This document shows, one piece after another, positions 57,691 through 64,000 of a DNA stretch of 64,000 nucleotides (the stretch's first letter is position 1; each line of letters begins with the position of its first letter). This DNA comes from Sciscionella marina DSM 45152. Lineage in GTDB: Bacteria; Actinomycetota; Actinomycetes; Mycobacteriales; Pseudonocardiaceae. The stretch covers positions 248,001-312,000 of the forward strand of contig NZ_KB905414.1 in the NCBI RefSeq assembly GCF_000379465.1, read 5' to 3'. Made by a program: the position numbers and the translations under genes. The notes under the pieces are model-generated. The model was not told where the DNA came from and did not search any database. It saw only the letters and a program-made list of their open reading frames with translations.

Positions 57691-59123
57691 CAGCCGATCC
57701 CACCGGGAAAGTAGGGCGCTTCGGCGTACCACGGCAGCGCCGCCCAGACCGCGGCCGCGATGGTGAACGCGCTCTGGTCCGCGAAGGGCGCCGCGACCAC
57801 CTGTGCGCCGAGCGGCATCCCGGAGTCCGCGAGCGCGGCGGGCACCGCGACCACGGGGCAGCGGCTGGCGAGGTTGAACGGTGCGCACATCGCCGCATCC
57901 AGGTTGTGCCCCGCGTCCACCCCGTCCACGATGATCGGCTCGTCCACATAGTCGAGCCCGGCCCGCAGGCTCTCCATCCCGGTCGTCGGGCACAGCAGGG
58001 CGTCGAAGCGGGCGAACACGTTCGCGAGGTCGGCCTGCACCCGTGCTTCGGTGCGCACCGAGCCGTACCGGCCGAGCTCGGCGAAGGCGGCCTCCCCGCG
58101 TTCCACGAATTCCTTGGTATAGGGCAGGATCCCGGAACCGCGCTCGGCCATCGTCTCCCGCACCATCGCGGCCAGGATCGCGCCGTAGTGCGCCCAGGCC
58201 GCGTGCATGATCTCCGCGCGCCGCCAGGGCAGTTCGATCTCCTCGACGTGCACGCCCTGTTCCCGCAAGCCCTCGACGGCCTGTTGCAGCGCGCCTGCCA
58301 CGCTCGGTTCCACCGGATAGTCCCCGAGGCGCGTACACAGCGCCACGCGCATACCGCGCGCCCGGTCGGCTACCGCAGCGACACAGAATTCCGGGGCGGG
58401 GACCGAGGTCGGATCGACCGGGTGCCGCCCGGCGATGACATTGCCGAGCAGCGCGCAGTCCTGCGGGCCGCGGGCCAGCGGTCCGTCGTGGCAGTAGTGG
58501 TCCAGGTTGTACGGCGGGAGCGCGGGAACCCTGCCATAGGGCGGTTTGAAGCCGGTGACCCCGTTGAACGCGGCCGGGATCCGGATCGAGCCCGCGATGT
58601 CCGATCCGGTGGCGAGCGCGGCGGTCCCGGCCGCGAGCGCGGCACCCGAACCGCCCGAGGAACCACCGGAGGAGCACTCCAGCCGCCACGGGGTGCGGGT
58701 CACGCCCCACAGTTCACTGTGCGTGAATCCTGCGGTGCAGAATTCCGGTGTCGTGGTGCGCGCGTGCAGGATCCCGCCCGCCGCGCGGATGCGTTCGACA
58801 GCGGGATGGGTCACCTCCGCGATATCGCCCTCGGTCAGCGCCGAACCCTCGCGCAGCGGCAGTCCGGCGATGGGCTGCTCCTCCTTGATCGCGACCGGCA
58901 ATCCTTCCAGTGGGCGGGCCGTTCCGGTGGCATAGCGGCGTTCCGCCTCGCGCGCCTGCTCGAGTGCCGGTTCGAAGAAGGTGTCGGTGAACGCGTTCAC
59001 CGACGGCTCCACCTCCTCGGCCCGTTCGATCACGGCGGTCATCAGCTCCTGCGGGGAGAGGGTGCCCGCGGCGAACCGCCGCCGTGCCTCGACCGCGCTC
59101 AGGTAGACCAGCTCGGTGTCCAT
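57690..59123 (-). CDS. amidase-signature enzyme
   Basis: This 477-residue amidase-signature hydrolase has Lys80 in GLPVAIKEEQP, the cis-Ser in CSSGGSSGGS (150-159) and the nucleophile Ser179 in GSDIAGSIRIPAAF. A DHYCHDGPLARGPQDCALL segment lies in the substrate-binding region. It hydrolyses an amide, and its position in an amino-acid-type importer operon suggests an imported amide or peptide-like compound. It overlaps the alpha/beta hydrolase gene upstream and the membrane protein downstream by ATGA. It is not close to the other amidase in this window. Confidence 0.9.
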   Translation of the reverse strand: MDTELVYLSAVEARRRFAAGTLSPQELMTAVIERAEEVEPSVNAFTDTFFEPALEQAREAERRYATGTARPLEGLPVAIKEEQPIAGLPLREGSALTEGDIAEVTHPAVERIRAAGGILHARTTTPEFCTAGFTHSELWGVTRTPWRLECSSGGSSGGSGAALAAGTAALATGSDIAGSIRIPAAFNGVTGFKPPYGRVPALPPYNLDHYCHDGPLARGPQDCALLGNVIAGRHPVDPTSVPAPEFCVAAVADRARGMRVALCTRLGDYPVEPSVAGALQQAVEGLREQGVHVEEIELPWRRAEIMHAAWAHYGAILAAMVRETMAERGSGILPYTKEFVERGEAAFAELGRYGSVRTEARVQADLANVFARFDALLCPTTGMESLRAGLDYVDEPIIVDGVDAGHNLDAAMCAPFNLASRCPVVAVPAALADSGMPLGAQVVAAPFADQSAFTIAAAVWAALPWYAEAPYFPGGIG

Positions 59124-59959
59124 CAGTGCTCCAATGCTTCCGCGAAGAAGGCCTTGACCGATTCGAGCACGGGCATGCCTTCGTGCGCGACCCCGGGAAC
59201 CACATCCTGGCGTACGGCGATCCCGTGCCGTTCCAGGCTCGTGCGCAGGGCGCGCATCCGGTCCTGCCGGTTGGCGCCCTGCCGATCGACTCCGGGCATC
59301 CATCGCGGGCTCTCCGGGCCGATCGCGATCTCCCAGGTCTCGGTGTCCCGTTCGCCGATCACCAGCTGCACCGCGACCGCGCGCATCGCCTCGATATCGG
59401 GCGCGATACCGAACCGTTGCCCGAGATCCCGTACCCCGACCCAGAAATCCGCCTCGGTGTCCAGCAGGGTCACCACACCGGGCGCGCCGACGGAAACCGC
59501 GCGCAACCGGTCCGGATGCAGATAGTAGAAGCGGTGCGCGAAATGCCCGCCGCCGGAGAATCCGTGCAGTAGGAACCGTTCCGCGTCCAGCCGCCAGGTA
59601 TCGGCGGCCTCGGCGACCATGCCGAGCAGCACTTCGTCGAACCGGATTCCCTCGTACTCGATGAATTTGTAGTTGTCCAGTTCACCGGGGCGCCCGATAC
59701 CGGCCGGGAACAACGGGGCGAGCGCGATGCACTGGTGGCGCTCGCAGAATTCGGTGAACGCGTCCCGGTAAGTGCTCGCCCCGCGCTCGGTGCCGTGCAC
59801 CAGCACGACGAGCGGATACACCGTTTCCCCGTCCTCGGCATAGCTTTCCGGGACATAGGCGCAGTAACTGAACCGCTGATCGGCCTGTGCCGCGAAAAAC
59901 GGGGTGGTCCCGAAATGGTAATAGGAGAGCGTTTCACCGTGCCCCGGCACGTTGCGCAT
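59123..59959 (-). CDS. alpha/beta hydrolase, PHB-depolymerase/esterase-like
   Basis: This 278-residue cytoplasmic alpha/beta hydrolase has PLVVLVHGTERGAST (oxyanion strand), the nucleophile elbow LLHGFSGGGHFAHR and the catalytic His in GVAHEGMPVLE. The ATG 24 nt inside the longest frame was chosen for its GAAGGGA ribosome binding site. The 5-prime end overlaps the permease gene by 26 nt. Placed between importer and amidase genes, it probably cleaves an ester or amide bond of the imported compound. No signal peptide. Confidence 0.85.
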   Translation of the reverse strand: MRNVPGHGETLSYYHFGTTPFFAAQADQRFSYCAYVPESYAEDGETVYPLVVLVHGTERGASTYRDAFTEFCERHQCIALAPLFPAGIGRPGELDNYKFIEYEGIRFDEVLLGMVAEAADTWRLDAERFLLHGFSGGGHFAHRFYYLHPDRLRAVSVGAPGVVTLLDTEADFWVGVRDLGQRFGIAPDIEAMRAVAVQLVIGERDTETWEIAIGPESPRWMPGVDRQGANRQDRMRALRTSLERHGIAVRQDVVPGVAHEGMPVLESVKAFFAEALEH

Positions 59960-60764
59960 GCGAAATTCCCTTCTGTTTTCCACGTTTGACTTCCAGCCTC
60001 CTGGAAAGCCAGGACAGCAACACGTTCAGCAGCAGATACACGACAGCGACGGCGAGATAGGTGGGCAGCAGATTCGAGGTGTACTCCCCCATGACCTTCG
60101 CCGAGTCGAGCAGTTCGGGATAACTGACCACATAGCCGAGTGTGGTGTCCTTGAGCAGCGCGATCAGCTGACTCACCAAGGCCGGGGTGAGCGCGCGCAG
60201 CGCCTGCGGGATCACCACGGCCCGCATCGCCTGCCCGCCGGTGAGCCCGATCGCCTGCGCCGCCTCGATCTGGCCGCGGTCCAGGGCGAGCACCCCGGCG
60301 CGCACCAGTTCGGCGAGCACCGCGGTGTGGTGGATGACCAGGGAGAACACCAACTGCCACAAGGGATCGATCCGGATCCCCGCGACCGGCAGCCCGAGCA
60401 GGAAAACGTAGATCACCAGCAACAGCGGGATCGCGCGGAACAGTTCCACATAACCGGCGGCGATCCGGCTCAGCGCGCGCCGCCGGGACATCCGGGCCAG
60501 CGCGACCAGAATTCCCAGCGGCAGCGCGATAAGCCCGGCCACCACCGCGGCGAGCAACGTGGAACCCAAGGCCTGCAACAGGAAGCGTTGTACCGGCCAT
60601 TCCGCGAACACCGTCCAGCGGTCCGCCTCGAGCTGGCCGCGCGCGCCGAACCGCAGCACCACGAGCGCCAGGGCACCGAGCAGCGCGAGCACGGTCAGCA
60701 CGGTGACCGCGCGGATCCGGTTCCTGCCCCGTGGTCCGGGAGTGTCGAAGAGGAAGGTGCTCAC
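59934..60764 (-). CDS. polar amino acid-type ABC transporter permease
   Basis: This 276-residue HisM/GlnP-type inner-membrane permease has five to six helices and the EAA loop EAAQAIGLTGGQAMRAVVIPQ, with ELFRAIPLLLVIYVF near the middle. The N-terminal extension to about residue 45 is longer than usual. It pairs with the next permease to form the channel for the lipoprotein-bound ligand. Starts 4 nt after that gene's stop. Confidence 0.92.
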   Translation of the reverse strand: MSTFLFDTPGPRGRNRIRAVTVLTVLALLGALALVVLRFGARGQLEADRWTVFAEWPVQRFLLQALGSTLLAAVVAGLIALPLGILVALARMSRRRALSRIAAGYVELFRAIPLLLVIYVFLLGLPVAGIRIDPLWQLVFSLVIHHTAVLAELVRAGVLALDRGQIEAAQAIGLTGGQAMRAVVIPQALRALTPALVSQLIALLKDTTLGYVVSYPELLDSAKVMGEYTSNLLPTYLAVAVVYLLLNVLLSWLSRRLEVKRGKQKGISHAQRAGAR

Positions 60765-60768
60765 CGGT

Positions 60769-61413
60769 TCACCGCCCGATCCGCGTACGACGCTCGAGTA
60801 CCCCGCCGACTAGGCCACCCGCGAGCGTGATGAGCACATAGCAGAGCCCGGCGCACAGGAAGGCGGGCACCGGTTCCGCGTAGTTCACATTGAGCATCCT
60901 GGTCACCCCGGTCAGGTCGAGCACGCCGACCGAGGCACTCAGCGAGGTACTCAGCGCCACCGCGATGAACACATTGGTCAACGGCTGGATCATCGCGCGG
61001 AACGCCTGCGGCAGCACGACATGACGCAGCAGCTGGCCGAAGCGCATACCGATCGCGCGGGCCGCCTCAACCTGCCCGATGCCGATGTTGTTGATCCCGG
61101 ATCGCACCGCCTCGCACACGTAGGCGGCCGCATAGGTGGCCACCCCGGCGACCACCGAGGCGAACAGGGACATGCTCAGCCCGATCTCCGGCAGCGCGAA
61201 CACGATGAGCACGAGCAGCATCAGCAGCGGAACATTGCGGAACACCTCGACATAGCAGCCGCCGAGCCAGCGCAGGATCGGCACCGGGCAGACGCGCAGC
61301 ACCGCGACGATCGTGCCGAGCACCAGCGCGCAGCCGAACGCGGCCAGCGTCAGCTCGGCCGTGGTGAGCAGCCCGCCGCCGATCTTGTCCACATTGGACC
61401 AGAGGACATCCAT
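60769..61413 (-). CDS. polar amino acid-type ABC transporter permease
   Basis: This 214-residue permease of the same family has GGLLTTAELTLAAFGCALVL in the first helix, EVFRNVPLLMLLVLIVF, and the EAA loop EAARAIGMRFGQLLRHVVLPQ that docks the ATPase. Length is typical for the family. It follows the binding-protein gene by 22 nt. No matching ATPase gene exists in the operon or elsewhere in the window, so an ATPase must be borrowed in trans. Confidence 0.92.
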   Translation of the reverse strand: MDVLWSNVDKIGGGLLTTAELTLAAFGCALVLGTIVAVLRVCPVPILRWLGGCYVEVFRNVPLLMLLVLIVFALPEIGLSMSLFASVVAGVATYAAAYVCEAVRSGINNIGIGQVEAARAIGMRFGQLLRHVVLPQAFRAMIQPLTNVFIAVALSTSLSASVGVLDLTGVTRMLNVNYAEPVPAFLCAGLCYVLITLAGGLVGGVLERRTRIGR

Positions 61414-61435
61414 ACTCGCTCCTTGTCTCGGCGCG

Positions 61436-62359
61436 TCAGGAACCGGGCACCGAGCCGATCACCGGCGGTTTCGGCGGATCGTGCCGCTCGACCGTGCCGA
61501 TGGTCGCCCGCCACAGCCGGGCCCAGGATCCGTCCGCGTAGATGCGCCGCAGCCAGTCGTCCACCACACGTTTGAGCTCCGGGTCCTGTTTGGACATACC
61601 GATCCCGAACGGGGCGTCCTTCGTCGGTGGTCCGGCGAATTTCACGTCCTCGTGTTTGAGCACGAATCCGGAGAGAATGGCGCTGTTGAGGAAGAACGCG
61701 TCCACCCGGCCCTGGCGCAGTGCCTGCAGGCACTGCGAAGCCGAATCGAAGATGACCTGCTGCGCGCCCGGCTGTTGCTGCTGCAGCGCCTCGGCGGCGA
61801 CCGCGGGCATCGTGGCCGTGGTGACCCCGTTCAGATCGGCGAGCCCGTGCACGCTCGTGTTGTCCGCGCGCACCAGGATCGCCCCGCCGCCGATCAGATA
61901 GGGGCCGGCGAAATCCACCAGCCGCGCGCGCTGCGGGGTGATCTGATAGGTCGCGACGGTGAAATCGGTGGTTCCGTTCTCCAGCAAGGCTTCCCGGGTG
62001 TCACTGGTGACGTTCACCCACTGCACATCCGGTTTTCCGGTCAAGTACTTCGCCAGCATCTTCGCCAGGCTCGCGTCGAATCCGGTGTATTCCCCGGTCA
62101 TCGGGTTCTTCATGGAATACAGCGGGACGTCGTAGCCGGCCCCGATCGCGACCGCGCCCTTGCGGTGGATGGCCAGCGCGGCCTTACTGCGTTCGAGCGC
62201 GCCCGTTCCGGCGACCGGCGCCGCGTCCAGTACGGCGCGCACCGCGGCCGGATCACCGCCGGATGCCTTGTCGTAGCGCGAGTTCACCGCCCCCGAACAG
62301 GCGCCGAGACCGAGCATCACGGCCAGCAGGGCGGCGAGAGACCGCCGCGAGGAAACCAT
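61436..62359 (-). CDS. amino acid-type ABC transporter substrate-binding lipoprotein
   Basis: This 307-residue solute-binding protein of family 3 has a lipobox ending LGLGAC and a charged linker. The fold reads SMKNPMTGEYTGFDASLAKM, TVATYQITPQRARLVDFAGPY and LQALRQGRVDAFFLNSAIL. These match GltI/FliY-type amino acid receptors. Two in-frame ATG codons 6 codons apart are possible; the one directly before SSRRSLAAL fits signal-peptide length. First gene of the operon, divergent from an RpiR regulator. Confidence 0.9.
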   Translation of the reverse strand: MVSSRRSLAALLAVMLGLGACSGAVNSRYDKASGGDPAAVRAVLDAAPVAGTGALERSKAALAIHRKGAVAIGAGYDVPLYSMKNPMTGEYTGFDASLAKMLAKYLTGKPDVQWVNVTSDTREALLENGTTDFTVATYQITPQRARLVDFAGPYLIGGGAILVRADNTSVHGLADLNGVTTATMPAVAAEALQQQQPGAQQVIFDSASQCLQALRQGRVDAFFLNSAILSGFVLKHEDVKFAGPPTKDAPFGIGMSKQDPELKRVVDDWLRRIYADGSWARLWRATIGTVERHDPPKPPVIGSVPGS

Positions 62360-62383
62360 AGGAAATGACCCCATCACCGTTGA

Positions 62384-62430
62384 TGTAGTGGCTATTGCAT
62401 TTCTTCCGTCACTGCGTCGCGTGCACTACA
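62384..62430. promoter_or_regulatory. spaced inverted heptamers, candidate RpiR operators
   Basis: TGTAGTG (62384-62390) and its inverse CACTACA (62424-62430) face each other across 33 nt in the divergent gap between the binding-protein gene and the RpiR gene. Both are flanked by similar GCT/AGC bases. The 40-bp centre-to-centre distance, about four helical turns, would place two dimers on one face of the DNA. Confidence 0.45.
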
Positions 62431-62474
62431 CTAGCCATCTGTTGTCGGCACCACAAGAGGGGTCATCGGACGTA

Positions 62475-63347
62475 ATGCCTACTACAAGCAGTGTGTGGGG
62501 ACGGCCGCTCGCGGACCGCATCGCCGCGCACGCCCATGAGCTGACCGCCACCGAGCTGCGGGTCGCCGAGTACCTGGACGCGCACGGTGAGGAGGTCATC
62601 TTCGCCACCGCGGGCGGGCTCGCCAAGGCGATCGGCACCAGCGACGCCACGGTGGTGCGCACCGCGCGCGCACTCGGCTATTCGGGGCTGCCCGAGCTCA
62701 AACACGAGGTGGGCCAACAACTCGTGCAGGTCAACAAGCCCGCGGCGCGGTTGCGCAAGCGCATCGAGCACGTCGGCGCCGAGACCGGTGAGCTGCTGGA
62801 CGAGGTGTTCGCCGAGGGCACCGAACGGCTCGCCGAGACGCGGCGGCTGAGCCGGACCGGACACGTGCGCGCGTGCATCGACTGTCTCACCGATGCGGAT
62901 GCGGTCGTCGGCTACGGGGTCGGCGTCTCCGCGCTGGCCGCCGACTATCTCGCGACCAGGCTCACCCGGATCGGCAAACCGGCGCGGGCGATCTCGGCGA
63001 CGGGTTTCCGGCTCGCCGACGAACTGCTCTCGCTGACCGGCGGTGAGGCGCTGGTGCTCTACGCGCCCGGCAGGATGCTCGCCGAGCTCGAGGTGATCCT
63101 GGAGCACGCGCACCGGGTCGGCGCCAAGGTCGTGCTCGTCTCCGACGCGCTCGCCGCCCGGATCGGGGACCGGGTCGACCACGCGCTAACCGCGGTGCAT
63201 TCCGGGAGCGGGCTCACCGGGGAATGCCTGGCCTCCGTGCTGCTCACCGACGCGCTCGTACTCGGTGTCGCCGCCAGGGACCAGGACCGCGCCACCGCGG
63301 CCTCCGATCTGCTGACCGCGCTGCGCGGCAGGCTCGGCGCCGAGTAG
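62475..63347 (+). CDS. RpiR/MurR-family regulator with SIS domain
   Basis: This 290-residue regulator has an N-terminal RpiR helix-turn-helix (LTATELRVAEYLDAHGEEVI then LAKAIGTSDATVVRTARALG) and a C-terminal SIS domain (about 130-260) with VVGYGVGVSALAADYLATRL. RpiR proteins normally sense phosphosugars, and some sense amino-acid-derived ligands. It is divergent from the amino-acid-type importer operon. Its stop is 1 nt from that of the convergent TetR gene. The start MPTTSSVWG was chosen, since upstream codons cover the operator region. Confidence 0.9.
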   Translation: MPTTSSVWGRPLADRIAAHAHELTATELRVAEYLDAHGEEVIFATAGGLAKAIGTSDATVVRTARALGYSGLPELKHEVGQQLVQVNKPAARLRKRIEHVGAETGELLDEVFAEGTERLAETRRLSRTGHVRACIDCLTDADAVVGYGVGVSALAADYLATRLTRIGKPARAISATGFRLADELLSLTGGEALVLYAPGRMLAELEVILEHAHRVGAKVVLVSDALAARIGDRVDHALTAVHSGSGLTGECLASVLLTDALVLGVAARDQDRATAASDLLTALRGRLGAE

Positions 63348-63348
63348 T

Positions 63349-63978
63349 TCAGCGCAGTTCCGCGCTCAGCCCGGCAAGCAGCACCCGGAGCCCGAACGCG
63401 AACCGGGCCTCGAAGTCGAAGAACAGGTCCATCGGCGTGGTCGCGACATGCGGATACGCGGCCCCGGGCAGCACGGCGGCGAGCAGTTCCCCGCGCTCGA
63501 CCCCGTCTGCGCCCTGCTGCTCGAGCACTTCACCGAGGACATAGCAGAACAGCGTGGTACAGGCCAGCAACGCGGATTCCGGGGAGAATCCGGCGTCCCG
63601 CCAGATGGCGAAGATCTCCTCGGCCACGGTCAGCGTCGGCCGTTTCGTCGTGTAGCTGCCACCGACGATCCGGGCCCCGTCCCGGCGCGCGAGCAGCGCC
63701 GAGCGCATCGCCTTCGCGAACGCCGCGGCCCGCGCGTTCCAGTCCGCGCCACCGCGTTCCATCCGTTCGGGCACCTCGGCGAGGATGACCTCGGCCATCT
63801 CGTCGATCAGGGCTTGCTTCCCGTCGAACAGGCGGTAGATCGTCGGCAGCTGCATATCGAGGCTGGTGGCCAGTTTGCGCATGGTCAGCGATTCGAGACC
63901 GCCGGAATCCACGAGCGCAAGGGCGGCACGAGCCACCGTCTCCGCCCGTGCCGTGGTCTTCGTCTCCCGAATTGACAC
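63349..63978 (-). CDS. TetR-family regulator, TetR_C-type ligand domain
   Basis: This 209-residue regulator has the TetR DNA-binding domain VARAALALVDSGGLESLTMR, then LATSLDMQLPTIYRLFDGK. The C-terminal domain resembles the TetR/TetR_C group (FAKAMRSALLARRDGARIVG, FFDFEARFAFGLRVLLAGL) that controls drug-efflux pumps. It starts with GTG at the very edge of the window, so its divergent target lies outside. The start is nearly leaderless relative to the GTTA repeats. Confidence 0.9.
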   Translation of the reverse strand: MSIRETKTTARAETVARAALALVDSGGLESLTMRKLATSLDMQLPTIYRLFDGKQALIDEMAEVILAEVPERMERGGADWNARAAAFAKAMRSALLARRDGARIVGGSYTTKRPTLTVAEEIFAIWRDAGFSPESALLACTTLFCYVLGEVLEQQGADGVERGELLAAVLPGAAYPHVATTPMDLFFDFEARFAFGLRVLLAGLSAELR

Positions 63979-63999
63979 GTTAACGATGTTATCACTAAC
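63979..63999. promoter_or_regulatory. candidate TetR operator at the window edge
   Basis: GTTAAC is followed by GTTA-TCAC-TAAC, giving repeated GTTA half-sites and a small inverted repeat immediately upstream of the TetR start. This is where autoregulation would act. The rest of the divergent region is cut off. Confidence 0.35.
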
Positions 64000-64000
64000 T

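Noticed and set aside
1-64000. tRNA, rRNA, tmRNA and known riboswitch genes
   Set aside because: No cloverleaf, CCA-flanked stem set or conserved riboswitch core was recognised by eye on either strand; a covariance-model scan would be the decisive test.

Overview
The window comes from a high-GC actinobacterium. Signs of this are the strong G/C third-position bias, many GTG starts, pervasive ATGA/GTGA stop-start overlaps, an IdeR/DtxR-type iron box, an MbtH protein, a mycothiol-dependent isomerase-like DinB protein and TAT-exported lipoproteins. The gene complement fits Pseudonocardiales or Mycobacteriales, but I cannot name a genus. It is an accessory, metabolically rich chromosome segment. 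No rRNA, tRNA, CRISPR array, integrase or transposase was seen.

Layout. 0-0.6 kb: a decayed FHA-domain gene. 0.6-4.6 kb: a ferric-siderophore ABC importer (ATPase, lipoprotein, double-length permease) behind a recognisable iron box. 4.7-7.0 kb: a class III aminotransferase divergent from a FadR-type GntR regulator, with a palindromic operator lying inside the aminotransferase promoter. 7.1-21.6 kb: a tightly overlapping 13-gene catabolic operon. It encodes an APC permease, DUF1989, amidohydrolase, amidase, CoA-transferase, enoyl-CoA hydratase, acyl-CoA dehydrogenase, SDR, two 3-hydroxyacyl-CoA dehydrogenases, a BadI/MenB-like ring hydrolase, a divergent acyl-CoA dehydrogenase and an acyl-CoA ligase. 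The enzyme set matches the upper pathway for an alicyclic (cyclohexanecarboxylate-type) acid, fused to hydrolases for an amide or amine precursor. It is the best candidate here for an undescribed system.

21.6-25.1 kb: a secreted clan GH-A-like lipoprotein, a MarR/DinB-like divergent pair with a leaderless promoter, and about 0.8 kb of structured non-coding DNA. 25.1-37.7 kb: a tiny secreted peptide gene, then a compact natural-product operon of a three-module NRPS (C-A-T x3, TE), MbtH and a DrrAB-like exporter. 37.7-43.3 kb: a broken VOC gene, a membrane protein, a TAT-exported GH2 enzyme, signal peptidase I and a membrane-anchored esterase.

43.4-48.8 kb: an MHS-family transporter, a thiolase-fold protein lacking the nucleophilic Cys, a DUF35 partner and an acyl-CoA synthetase, one operon next to an IclR regulator, with an unusual 25-bp tandem repeat between the two. 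48.8-53.9 kb: a YeiH-type exporter divergent from a GntR/UTRA regulator, followed by a DapA-family lyase, a PGDH-like dehydrogenase and DUF1015. 53.9-57.2 kb: a secretory lipase, a TetR regulator, and a citrate synthase whose active-site His is Asp. 57.3-63.3 kb: an amino-acid-type ABC importer without an ATPase gene, co-transcribed with an alpha/beta hydrolase, an amidase and a small membrane protein and divergent from an RpiR regulator. The window ends with a TetR gene.

All calls come from reading motifs by eye. No database search was run.
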